Part shown: piece by piece, positions 22,601-30,895 of the stretch
How the letters are laid out: each line of letters starts with the position of its first letter
How positions within the stretch are numbered: position 1 is the first letter of the stretch
NCBI GenBank assembly: GCA_001818775.1
Contig: MHKD01000019.1
Location: forward strand, 60,778 to 102,730
DNA: 41,953 nucleotides
Reading direction: 5' to 3'
Source of the DNA: Candidatus Kerfeldbacteria bacterium RIFCSPHIGHO2_12_FULL_48_17
GTDB taxonomy: Bacteria; Patescibacteriota; Patescibacteriia; HO2-48-17
Program-made: the position numbers and the translations under genes
Notes under the pieces: generated by a model
Databases searched by the model: none
Told to the model about the DNA's origin: nothing
The model's input: the letters and a program-made list of their open reading frames with translations, nothing else

Positions 22601-23932
22601 ATGAAAATTTCCGTTGTGGGGACAGGTTATGTTGGTCTCGTGACGGGCACATGTTTGGCTGATATTGGTCATTATGTTACGTGCGTTGATATTGACGAAG
22701 CGAAGATTGCTAAGATGCAGCGGGCCAAATCTCCCATTTTTGAGGAGGGTTTGGAGGATATGATGAAGAAAAATATTGAGGTAGATCGTTTGCATTTCAC
22801 GACACGCCTGTCTGATGTGCTGGCGCAAACGGAAGTTTTGTTCATTGCCGTCGGTACGCCTTCTGATGCCGAAGGAAAAGCGGACCTGCAGTATGTAGAA
22901 GCCGTTGCTCATGAGATTGGCAAAAATCTTGATCATGAGATCGTGGTCGCCAATAAAAGTACGGTGCCGGTTGGTACGGCGCGTATGGTGGAAAGTATTA
23001 TCCGCAAGTATTATCATGGTCCATTTGAGGTGGTTTCTTGTCCGGAATTTTTGCGTGAAGGTACGGCTGTGTACGATTTTTATCATCCCGATCGGGTGGT
23101 TATCGGAGCCCGTACCAAACGCGGCGCCGATACCATGTTGAAAGTTTTTGAACCGATCAAAGGCGAGAAAGTCGTAACATCCGTTGAGAGTTCTGAGATG
23201 ATTAAATATGCTTCCAATGCTTTCTTGGCAACGAAGATTTCTTTTATCAATGAAATCGCCAATATCTGTGAACGGGTCGGTGCCGACATTGATGAGGTTG
23301 CGTATGGTATGGGGCTTGATACGCGCATTGGGAATAAATTTTTGCGGGCCGGCCTTGGTTACGGCGGCAGTTGTTTTCCCAAAGATGTGCGTGCGTTGTC
23401 GCAGATTGCGGGCACGAACGGTTATGAGTTTAAGCTGCTGAAGTCAGTGATTGCCGTGAATAATGATCAGCGTAAGTTTTTGATCGAGAAGTTGGAGCGT
23501 GTGCTCGGTGGTATACGGGGTAAAAAAATCGCGGTTTTTGGTTTGGCATTTAAGAATAACACCGATGACGTGCGTGAAAGCGCCGCGCTTGATGTTATTG
23601 AGCTTCTGCAGGGAAGGGGAGTCGCTGAAATTCGCGCTTTTGATCCGCAGGCAATGGAAAACGCCAAGCGTGAAGTTTTCAACGTGCAGTTTGTCAGTGA
23701 TCCTTATGATGCTGCCACTGGCGCTGATGCCGTTATCATCGCGACGGAATGGGAGATGTTCAGTAAACTGGATTGGGCACGCATGAAAGAGGTTATGAGA
23801 CAGCCGTTTATTCTTGATGGGAGAAATATTCTGGATGTTCATGCTCTGAGTAAACTTGGTTTTACCTGTATAAGTGTCGGAAAGGGCAAGGAAGCTCTTG
23901 AAATTCCCGTCACCAAATCCGTAAAAGTATAA
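22601..23932 (+). CDS. ugd: UDP-glucose 6-dehydrogenase
   Basis: A 443-residue enzyme oxidising UDP-glucose to UDP-glucuronate with two NAD+. The N-terminal Rossmann motif is GTGYVG at 7-12, FIAVGTPS at 81-88, the catalytic Cys258 is in GYGGSCFPKD at 253-262, and Lys202 lies in the EMIKYASNAFLA helix. The C-terminal UDP-binding domain contains FGLAFKNNTDDVRESAA. The frame is open from 22580, but the ATG at 22601 gives the standard MKISVVGTGYVG start. Together with the previous gene it forms a UDP-glucose to UDP-xylose route. Confidence 0.95.
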   Translation: MKISVVGTGYVGLVTGTCLADIGHYVTCVDIDEAKIAKMQRAKSPIFEEGLEDMMKKNIEVDRLHFTTRLSDVLAQTEVLFIAVGTPSDAEGKADLQYVEAVAHEIGKNLDHEIVVANKSTVPVGTARMVESIIRKYYHGPFEVVSCPEFLREGTAVYDFYHPDRVVIGARTKRGADTMLKVFEPIKGEKVVTSVESSEMIKYASNAFLATKISFINEIANICERVGADIDEVAYGMGLDTRIGNKFLRAGLGYGGSCFPKDVRALSQIAGTNGYEFKLLKSVIAVNNDQRKFLIEKLERVLGGIRGKKIAVFGLAFKNNTDDVRESAALDVIELLQGRGVAEIRAFDPQAMENAKREVFNVQFVSDPYDAATGADAVIIATEWEMFSKLDWARMKEVMRQPFILDGRNILDVHALSKLGFTCISVGKGKEALEIPVTKSVKV

Positions 23933-23934
23933 AT

Positions 23935-24897
23935 ATGAAACTTGTTGTCACTATTCCGGCGCATAATGAAGAGCAAAATATCGCTGATGTCATCAAAGAG
24001 ATTCCGCGGCGCATTACCGGTATTGAAAGCGTGCAGGTTTTGGTTTTGGATGACGGATCGACGGATAATACCGTCAGGCGGGCCGGGGAAGCCGGCGCTG
24101 ATTTCATTGTTTCTCACAAGCGCAATAAGGGCTTGGCCAAGACATTTTCTGATGCTTTGGAGGAAGCTGTGCGTCATGGCGCGGATATTATCGTGAATAC
24201 CGACGGCGATAATCATTACAACCAGTCAAAAATTCCTGAGCTTATAGCGCCAATACTGGCAGGGCGTGCTGATCTTGTCATTGGCAGCCGCAAGGTGAAT
24301 GAACTCGAGGAAATGCCGTTTTTGAAAAAATATCTCAATATGCTGGCGAGTTTTCTTACTGCCCGTTTGGCGGGTTTGCCGCAGGTTGACATTTCCACCG
24401 GTTTTCGCGCCTATACCCGTGAAGCCGCTTTGCGCATTGCCGTGTATTCCAATCATACCTATACCCATACCACGTTGTTGAGCGCTCATGACCAAAAACT
24501 GATTATTGCCGAGGTTCCCATTAAAGCGCGCAAAGTCAGCCGACCGTCGCGTCTGATTCCGAATGTGCCTCATTTCATCTGGAATGCCGGAGTCAATATT
24601 GTTCGTAATATTGTTCTGTTTCGACCGCTGCGGTTTTTTGGTTTGGTTGGCAGTGTCATTTTCGTTTTGGGGTTGGTGTTTGTGGTGCGATTTTTGTGGT
24701 TGTATTTTGCCGGTGATGGAGCCGGGCATATTCAGTCGTTGGTGCTGGCCGGTATTCTCATGATTATCGGTTTTCAGACGGGTGTTTTGGGCCTGCTTGG
24801 TTCTTCCATTGGTTGGAGCCGTAAGGTTTCCGAGGAGATTTTGTATCGCTTGAAGCGGGCTGAGTTTGATCAGGGCGACAAAAAATCAAAACAATGA
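23935..24897 (+). CDS. Family 2 glycosyltransferase with C-terminal membrane helices (GtrB/DPM-like)
   Basis: A 320-residue GT2 protein. Its catalytic domain begins with VVTIPAHNEEQNIADVI, then LDDGSTDNT, RNKGLAKTFSDALE and the metal-binding NTDGDNHY. Two hydrophobic helices near residues 237-260 and 268-290 (ending near LLGSSIGWSR) form the membrane anchor seen in undecaprenyl-phosphate glycosyltransferases such as ArnC/GtrB. It probably loads a sugar on polyprenyl phosphate. It is two bases from ugd and overlaps the next gene by ATGA. Confidence 0.9.
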   Translation: MKLVVTIPAHNEEQNIADVIKEIPRRITGIESVQVLVLDDGSTDNTVRRAGEAGADFIVSHKRNKGLAKTFSDALEEAVRHGADIIVNTDGDNHYNQSKIPELIAPILAGRADLVIGSRKVNELEEMPFLKKYLNMLASFLTARLAGLPQVDISTGFRAYTREAALRIAVYSNHTYTHTTLLSAHDQKLIIAEVPIKARKVSRPSRLIPNVPHFIWNAGVNIVRNIVLFRPLRFFGLVGSVIFVLGLVFVVRFLWLYFAGDGAGHIQSLVLAGILMIIGFQTGVLGLLGSSIGWSRKVSEEILYRLKRAEFDQGDKKSKQ

Positions 24898-25976
24898 AGG
24901 TTTTATTTTTGTCGAGGAAATTTCCGCCACGTGTTGGTGGTATGGAGCAGCACAGTTTTCATCTGCTTCATGCCCTCGGCGCTGGCGGAGTTGATGTCCG
25001 GCCGCTGGTTTTGCGCCGTTCACAGATTCATTTGGTATGGTGGTTGCCGTGGGCATTGCTGCGTGGTCTCATGTTGGCGAGGCGTGTTGATCTTATCTAT
25101 GTTGCCGATGGATTACTGGCTCCCTTGGCCTGGGTTTTGCGGTTTGTGTGGCGCAAGCCGGCGATCGCCACGGTTCATGGTCTGGATGTTACGTACAGGA
25201 ACTTTTTGTACCAGCTGGTGAATGTTTCGGCTTTGCGGCGTTTAGATGCGGTTATTGCGGTGAGTGATGCCACGCGGGAGGAACTGATCAGGCGCGGGTT
25301 TCGGCAGCAGAGTATTTTTGTGGTTGCCAATGGTGTTGATGTGAGTCGGTTCGCGAATTCGTTGTCAGATAAGCAGAGTGTTGCTGATATTATTTTTACA
25401 AGCACGGGAAAACGTGTTTCTCCTCATGGAAAGCGTATACTTTTTTCCGCCGGTAGGTTGATTCGGAGAAAGGGTTTTACCTGGTTTCTTGCTGAGGTAT
25501 TTTCAGCACTTCCGCCAGAGTATATTTATTGTATAGCGGGAAGCGGTTCGGAACGGCAGCATCTGGAAGCGCTGATAGAAGAACATGGTTGGCAGGATAG
25601 GGTGTTTTTGTTGGGGCGTGTTTCTGATGCCCAGATCGGGACCTTGTTTTTTGCCGCTGATGTGTTTATCATGCCGAATATTGCGGTTACCGGTGACGCT
25701 GAGGGTTTTGGGATTGTGGCTTTGGAAGCGGCTGCGTGTGGTTTACCAGTTTTGGCTGCCAATATTGATGGCCTACCCGCGGCGATTCATGACGGTAAAA
25801 ACGGTTGGTTAGTGCCTTCCGGCGCAGCTCGCGCCTGGCAGGAGGCTGTTGTAAAGTACTCGGAGCGGGGGGCACATCCTGTGCGCGCAGAAATCGCCGC
25901 CTATACGAAAAAAGTTTTTTCCTGGGAACAGAGAGCAAAACAATATGAAGACATTTTCAAAAAAATTACTCGGTAA
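24894..25976 (+). CDS. Family 4 glycosyltransferase (GT-B fold)
   Basis: A 360-residue GT4 enzyme. The N-terminal acceptor domain starts VLFLSRKFPPRVGGMEQHS, with VHGLDVTYRN and AVSDATREELIRRG in the middle. The C-terminal donor domain has SAGRLIRRKGF and the E-x7-E region in EGFGIVALEAAACGLPVLA. These are the retaining GT4 landmarks. The donor sugar (GDP-mannose or a UDP-sugar would fit) cannot be read from the sequence. The last 32 bases overlap the start of the next gene. Confidence 0.92.
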   Translation: MKVLFLSRKFPPRVGGMEQHSFHLLHALGAGGVDVRPLVLRRSQIHLVWWLPWALLRGLMLARRVDLIYVADGLLAPLAWVLRFVWRKPAIATVHGLDVTYRNFLYQLVNVSALRRLDAVIAVSDATREELIRRGFRQQSIFVVANGVDVSRFANSLSDKQSVADIIFTSTGKRVSPHGKRILFSAGRLIRRKGFTWFLAEVFSALPPEYIYCIAGSGSERQHLEALIEEHGWQDRVFLLGRVSDAQIGTLFFAADVFIMPNIAVTGDAEGFGIVALEAAACGLPVLAANIDGLPAAIHDGKNGWLVPSGAARAWQEAVVKYSERGAHPVRAEIAAYTKKVFSWEQRAKQYEDIFKKITR

Positions 25977-27690
25977 GATTCCGGCTGGGGCGGTTCATTT
26001 TTTCATCATTGCGGCCCTGATTTTGTTTTTTGGTTTTCTCTTCTTTTCAAACAGGGCATTCGGATCATGGGGTGATGACAGCCCTGGTTATATATACCTT
26101 ACCCATAAAATCTTTTTCCATAAACCGTTGGTGTATCAGGATGCCCTGGTGGAGCGTGGACTTGATTTTTTCCATAAACCGGCGAGGGCTGATTTTTTGG
26201 CGCCCCGTCACCATACCATTATCTCTCCTGATGGTTTTGTGGCTTCCAAATACCCGGTTGGTTTGTCGTTTCTGATGGTTATCCCGGTTCTGTTTACGGG
26301 CAATCTTGATGATATTTATTTTGTTCTGCCTTTTTTCGCCGTCGCAACCCTTGTTTTGGTGTACGGTATTGCCTATATATTGGTTAGGCGTTGGCGATAT
26401 TCTTTTCTTATTGCGTTTTTATCGGCTTTGGCCTTGGGTTTATCAACTTTGTATGAAAATTACGGTATTTCGCAGCCGATGCGGGAGATTCCTTCGATTT
26501 TTTTTCTTTTACTCGCGCTCTGGTTTTTGCTGCTGCTGAAGGAATATACTCCGAAGAAACCCGTTTTCTATGTATTGCTCGCGTTGTCTGCCATCTCACT
26601 TGGTTTTTCTTTTAACATCCGGGAAACGGGCATTATCCTTATGCCGGCTTTTTTCATGGTCGGGTTGAGCGTCGCCCGCAGTTACGGTTGGACGTGGAAG
26701 GGGTTCATTCTTCCGGCGCTTGTTTTTTGTTTGTTCCTTGTCGGCACTTTGTCTTTGACGGTCTGGAATTCCGCACAGATTTCCGCTCACAGCGTGTCAT
26801 TTGATTCCGGGACAGCCGCGCCCGTGCTCCTTTCCAATATTGATCATTTGGAATCTTTTTCCTGGCGTAATATTTATGACAATCAGGGGAAGTTTCGTCC
26901 CGGGGAAGGCGGCATTGTTCATTATTGGGGCGTTATACAGGGCATGTCGCCATTTCCTTTTTGGTTTGTTTTGGTTGTTTTCGGAATGGTTGTCTATATG
27001 TATCGCGGCAGCAAGCTCTTGGGTGGCGCGCTGATTGTTTGGGTGCTCAGTGTCGTGCTTCTGTTTTCCCTGTGGATCAATCCGTATTCACGGTACATCT
27101 TGCCCATTTTTCCCGTATTGGCTGTTTTTGGCTCGATCGGTCTAGTGAGCGTGCTTGTCGTTGTTGTTGATTATGTGCAGCGGCGTTGGCTGAGGGATAT
27201 CATTGTGCTGGCTTGTTTCGGTGTATTGTTCATTTTCGTCCAACCGTATGCGCTTGAGGAGTTTCGTGATCAATTTTCCGGTGGCGTTCTGCAGTTTAAG
27301 GCAATTTCCCACAGCGATCTACAAACACTGAAAGGTATAGCCGATGTGATTGAGCCGGGTGATATGGAGCAGCGTTTAGAAACCGATGATACGTTATTGA
27401 TGTTCTCGGGCACCTGGCAGTACGGCCTGAGCGAAACGTTTGAAAACCATACCGGCATCCGGGCCATTCGTTCGCCGCTGGAGCAGCGTTCTGCGATTTC
27501 TGCAGACACAGCCACGGATTTTTTCACAGCTGACGTTTTTCCTCATTATCAGGTGTATGCCTGGCTTGATGATACATCGCCGGTTGTGTACAGAGATTGG
27601 CTGACGCAGAATTTTCAACTCGATCTCGTGACGGTTCGGGCCTTTACTTTTCAGGAAAATGTTTCCATTTATAAACTCACTCCAAAATAA
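25945..27690 (+). CDS. Polytopic GT39/ArnT-like glycosyltransferase
   Basis: A 581-residue membrane protein with about ten helices in the first 430 residues and a soluble C-terminal domain (about 440-581). SWGDDSPGYIYLT in the first large loop contains acidic residues positioned like the catalytic Asp/Glu of PMT/ArnT GT-C enzymes, which take sugar from a polyprenyl-phosphate donor on the outer face. This fits the two polyprenyl-phosphate glycosyltransferases upstream. The start overlaps the GT4 gene by 32 bases; the frame gives no better Met nearby. The acceptor is unknown. Confidence 0.8.
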   Translation: MKTFSKKLLGKIPAGAVHFFIIAALILFFGFLFFSNRAFGSWGDDSPGYIYLTHKIFFHKPLVYQDALVERGLDFFHKPARADFLAPRHHTIISPDGFVASKYPVGLSFLMVIPVLFTGNLDDIYFVLPFFAVATLVLVYGIAYILVRRWRYSFLIAFLSALALGLSTLYENYGISQPMREIPSIFFLLLALWFLLLLKEYTPKKPVFYVLLALSAISLGFSFNIRETGIILMPAFFMVGLSVARSYGWTWKGFILPALVFCLFLVGTLSLTVWNSAQISAHSVSFDSGTAAPVLLSNIDHLESFSWRNIYDNQGKFRPGEGGIVHYWGVIQGMSPFPFWFVLVVFGMVVYMYRGSKLLGGALIVWVLSVVLLFSLWINPYSRYILPIFPVLAVFGSIGLVSVLVVVVDYVQRRWLRDIIVLACFGVLFIFVQPYALEEFRDQFSGGVLQFKAISHSDLQTLKGIADVIEPGDMEQRLETDDTLLMFSGTWQYGLSETFENHTGIRAIRSPLEQRSAISADTATDFFTADVFPHYQVYAWLDDTSPVVYRDWLTQNFQLDLVTVRAFTFQENVSIYKLTPK

Positions 27691-27691
27691 C

Positions 27692-28426
27692 ATGAATACT
27701 ATCCCGGGCGCTTCTGCCGACCATCCGTTTTCCTCAGTTTCAAAAATTAAAACGATTCGCGATGTCCGCGTTTTCCAAAAACCGCATGACAGTATTTTCG
27801 CGAAGCTCATCATCCGGCGGATATCAAGAATTTTCACCTTTTACCTCATGCGGGTACGGTGGGCCACGCCGAATGTTGTTTCCACCCTGGCACTGTTGTT
27901 TGGTTTTGCCGCTGCGCTGTTTTTCTTGTCGCCTACTTACGGGATGCGCGTGTGGGGCGTTGTTCTCTTGCAACTTTCTTTGGTGCTTGATTGTTGTGAC
28001 GGTGAACTGGCCCGCATCCGTGGTTTACAAAGTCCGTTTGGAGCCTGGCTTGACAGCGTGTATGACCGCTTGAAAGAAGCGGCGATGATTTTTGCCATGG
28101 CGTTGTTTGTTTACCAGCAGGGCGCCAATGGCGGCAACGTGAATATTTTGTTTGTTGGTTTTGCGGCGGTGCTTGGTTTGCAGATTATGTCTTTTTTGCG
28201 GGAAGCCAAAAAGAGTTCCTGGCCGACGTCGCGAACAGCCGAGTTCTATATTTTGCCGACCGTGTATATCGGCTCGGTTGACGTGATTATTTACGGTGTT
28301 TCTTTTGCCGTTCTCCTGGGTTTACAGTTGTGGGCTGTGTGGTTTTTTGCGCTTATCAGTATTCCGCTTATCGTTAAACAGATTGCCAGCGCCTGGGGAT
28401 TACATAAAAAGAAGGCTGCGGAGTAG
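27692..28426 (+). CDS. CDP-alcohol phosphotransferase family protein (first copy)
   Basis: A 244-residue membrane protein with the full family motif D-x2-DG-x2-AR-x8-G-x3-D-x3-D: Asp100, Asp103, Arg108, Gly117, Asp121 and Asp125. The N-terminal block around KPHDSIFAKLIIRRISR and TPN recalls the transferase half of archaeal/thermophile di-myo-inositol-phosphate phosphate synthases (fold-level impression). It transfers a phosphoalcohol from a CDP-alcohol to a hydroxyl acceptor. The frame is open from 27659 but the ATG at 27692 avoids overlap. It converges on the dehydrogenase gene. Confidence 0.88.
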   Translation: MNTIPGASADHPFSSVSKIKTIRDVRVFQKPHDSIFAKLIIRRISRIFTFYLMRVRWATPNVVSTLALLFGFAAALFFLSPTYGMRVWGVVLLQLSLVLDCCDGELARIRGLQSPFGAWLDSVYDRLKEAAMIFAMALFVYQQGANGGNVNILFVGFAAVLGLQIMSFLREAKKSSWPTSRTAEFYILPTVYIGSVDVIIYGVSFAVLLGLQLWAVWFFALISIPLIVKQIASAWGLHKKKAAE

Positions 28427-28449
28427 GGTTCGCAAACACCCATTCCGGC

Positions 28450-29484
28450 CTAAAATTTATTGCTCATAATAAGTTTTTTGAGCGCTTCCAGTGTAGTGCT
28501 ATTTTTTGCTATGTACTGATGGAGAAAATGGGTGAGCGGATATTTTTCCGTGTCGGTGATTTTGTTGAGTACGGCAATGGTTTTGACGCCTTCCACGGTT
28601 TTACCTTCTCTTTTCATTTGTTTGATCGCCTGGTGCGGACTGAGGCCCTGGCCGAGGAGGATGCCGAACTGCCGGTTACGCGTATTGCCGGTGCAGCTCA
28701 TCCACAGATCATTGCCCCAGCACTGACTTTTCATGCTGAATGTCGCTTTTTTGCCGCCAAGTTTCCTCGTGACAATGCGCTCCATTTCATAGGCAGCCCG
28801 AGAAATGACATGTGTTTCCGAGCCATAGGAAAATCCCATGCCCTTGATTATGCCGGCAAGTATGGAAATGACGTTTTTAAATGCTGCTGCATATTCTAAA
28901 CCGGTAAGGTCGGTGTTGGTGTATACGGAAAGGTTGGGCGACTGGAAGAGTTTTTTGACCAACGGCAAAATGCGCTTATCATCGCCAGCAACATCAACTC
29001 CCAACGGTTCGTGCTTAAAGAGGTCACTGGCAATAGTGCCGCCGGCCAGGAAAGCGTAGGAGTAGGTTTTTCCTCTGAGCTCTTCTTTAATGATTTCGGA
29101 CAGGCGTCTACTGGTTTTATAATCGAGGGCTTTGGCGGTATTGACGATGATTGCGCCGTCTTTCAGGTGATTTTTGATGGTTCGTACCACCTCACGTGTT
29201 GCTTCTGAGGGGACGACGAGTACGACGATATCGGCGTTTTTCACCAGCTCCTGGGGGCTTTTCGGGAATTGAATGTTTTTTGAAACGCTCACCGTTGGGT
29301 GCAGGTAGGGGTGTCGGTGTGTTTTTCGCAGAGTGTCGGTGACGGTTTTGTTCACGTCAAAGGCAAAGAGTGTATGGCGTGGGTCAGCTTTTTTGTCGAG
29401 GTGTTTGAGTATGGCATAGCCAAAATTTCCAATGCCGAATATGGCTATTTTTTTTTGGCTCCCGGTAGGCGTGTATTTGTCCAT
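28450..29484 (-). CDS. NAD(P)-dependent glycerol-3-phosphate dehydrogenase-like protein
   Basis: A 344-residue GpsA-like enzyme. The Rossmann motif is FGIGNFG (Gly-x-Gly-x2-Gly near residues 17-22), VNTAKAL corresponds to the GpsA NTAKG block, and EYAAAFKNVISILAGI carries the catalytic Lys. DLWMSCTGNTRNRQFG replaces DLxxTCxSxxSRNRxFG. The usual SGPSFAxE block reads AGGTIASDL, so the substrate pocket differs from classical GpsA. It would interconvert dihydroxyacetone phosphate and a glycerol phosphate, or a related polyol phosphate. The start lies two bases from the cytidylyltransferase-like gene stop, pointing to one operon. Classical gpsA for phospholipid synthesis is the alternative. Confidence 0.8.
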   Translation of the reverse strand: MDKYTPTGSQKKIAIFGIGNFGYAILKHLDKKADPRHTLFAFDVNKTVTDTLRKTHRHPYLHPTVSVSKNIQFPKSPQELVKNADIVVLVVPSEATREVVRTIKNHLKDGAIIVNTAKALDYKTSRRLSEIIKEELRGKTYSYAFLAGGTIASDLFKHEPLGVDVAGDDKRILPLVKKLFQSPNLSVYTNTDLTGLEYAAAFKNVISILAGIIKGMGFSYGSETHVISRAAYEMERIVTRKLGGKKATFSMKSQCWGNDLWMSCTGNTRNRQFGILLGQGLSPHQAIKQMKREGKTVEGVKTIAVLNKITDTEKYPLTHFLHQYIAKNSTTLEALKKLIMSNKF

Positions 29485-29486
29485 AC

Positions 29487-30170
29487 TTAGCCGTTATTTT
29501 TGATATGTTTTTGAACACTGGCCAGGTCGGCGGGAAAGTCGATTTCTTGACAGAAGAGACCGCCAATATCCACCGGTTTCAGTTTGATTTTACCGACCAT
29601 CGTCAGGTTTTCGAGGGCTTTTTCAAAGTAGTCTTTATTTTCAACTTTTTTGAGTTCTTCGCGGAACAGCGGGAGTTCATGTTTGCGGATCACGTTAATG
29701 CCGAGGGCTTCACCGGCGGCATTCTTTACTTTTTTCGAGAGTTCTTTGATATTGCCGGCCTCATCGGTGGTATATTTTATTTCTTCTTCGGCAGTTTTTT
29801 TCGTATCCACCAGGCAGCTTGATTGTGGTTTGCCCATCAGGAGCTCCAAAACTTTATCTTCAAAATACACATCGCCGTTCATCCAAATAACGTCTTCTTC
29901 GATTTTTTCCAGCGCCATCATGAGGCTTTTTGATGTGTTGTTGTGCGCGTAGGCATGATTATAAATGAAGACAAGGTCAGGAAATTTTTCCATGATGATT
30001 TCTTTTTTGTAACCCACGCATATGAAAATGTTGTTCGCGCCCACCACGCGCGCCAGTTTTTCGATTTGAAAATCAAGAATCGTTTTTTCACCAATCAGCG
30101 CCGAGAGCGGTTTTGGGATGAGACTGCCGAGTCGTGTTCCCATTCCGGCTGCTAAAATAACGGCTTTCAT
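29487..30170 (-). CDS. Sugar/alcohol-phosphate nucleotidyltransferase (cytidylyltransferase-like)
   Basis: A 227-residue NTP-transferase. The N-terminal LAAGMGTRLGSLIPKPL at 6-22 (Lys20) binds the nucleotide, NNTSKSL at 77-83 matches the region of LicC-type choline-phosphate and inositol-phosphate cytidylyltransferases, and WMNGDVYF at 97-103 carries the metal-binding Asp100. No left-handed beta-helix follows, so it is single-domain. The start overlaps the CDP-alcohol transferase stop by four bases, making it likely that it supplies the CDP-alcohol that the neighbouring enzyme uses. Nucleotide specificity (CTP) is inferred from context. Confidence 0.85.
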   Translation of the reverse strand: MKAVILAAGMGTRLGSLIPKPLSALIGEKTILDFQIEKLARVVGANNIFICVGYKKEIIMEKFPDLVFIYNHAYAHNNTSKSLMMALEKIEEDVIWMNGDVYFEDKVLELLMGKPQSSCLVDTKKTAEEEIKYTTDEAGNIKELSKKVKNAAGEALGINVIRKHELPLFREELKKVENKDYFEKALENLTMVGKIKLKPVDIGGLFCQEIDFPADLASVQKHIKNNG

Positions 30171-30895
30171 AATGATGTTTTGTTAGATGATTTTGTAAAA
30201 TGATTATACCAGCTCATACCTGATTTTGCGAGAAGAATCAGCGCGCCCCAAATGCAGTATATCCAGAGCATCAGTTCGATTTTGCCGAGAATGGCGCAGA
30301 TGCTGATGACGGCCAGGCGTTCGCTCTGCATAAACAGCAATGATTCCTTCAGAATGGCGCTCAGTCTGGTGAAGCCGGTTTTTGGTATCTTTTTTTCATC
30401 TGTATATTTGTTTGAGAGATCAATGATACCGAGGTTTTTGCGCAGAGAAAAATCGTAGTGCCTGAGGTTGGTGGCCAGTATTCCGGCAAAGGCCAGGGTG
30501 AAGAGTTGCGTGTCGCCGCTGGCCTGGAATGCGCTGTATGTGAGTGCGAAAATGGCGAGGAATTCAGTGAGACGATCACTCATATAGTCGAACCAGGCGC
30601 CAAAAGCTGATTTTTGATTGGTTGCCCGCGCCAGTTGGCCATCGGCAACGTCAAATATAAGGCCTATTTGGATGAGAATAGCGCCAATGATCAGTTGCGC
30701 CTGTGAGCCCAGGAAAAATAAAAAAATTCCCACCAGTGTCGTGACTACGGAAAAAAATGTCAGGGTATTGGGATGAATATTGAGTGCTGCCGAGGCTTTT
30801 ACCAGGTAGGGGGAGAGGGTGCTGGAAACATAGCTCGCAAAGAAGCCGTCAACGTTTTTTACTGCTTTTTTCGCTTCAGTTAGTGTGATTTTCAT
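30167..30895 (-). CDS. CDP-alcohol phosphotransferase family protein (second copy)
   Basis: A 242-residue membrane protein with the complete D-x2-DG-x2-AR-x8-G-x3-D-x3-D motif (Asp82, Asp85, Arg90, Gly99, Asp103, Asp107). The N-terminal VDGFFASYVSS...HPNTLTFFS block resembles that of the first copy at 27692. About six membrane helices. Its gene overlaps the nucleotidyltransferase gene and the flippase gene by four bases each, so the three are translationally coupled. It probably transfers a phosphoalcohol from the CDP-donor to a lipid or glycan acceptor before export. Acceptor and donor are not identifiable. Confidence 0.87.
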   Translation of the reverse strand: MKITLTEAKKAVKNVDGFFASYVSSTLSPYLVKASAALNIHPNTLTFFSVVTTLVGIFLFFLGSQAQLIIGAILIQIGLIFDVADGQLARATNQKSAFGAWFDYMSDRLTEFLAIFALTYSAFQASGDTQLFTLAFAGILATNLRHYDFSLRKNLGIIDLSNKYTDEKKIPKTGFTRLSAILKESLLFMQSERLAVISICAILGKIELMLWIYCIWGALILLAKSGMSWYNHFTKSSNKTSL

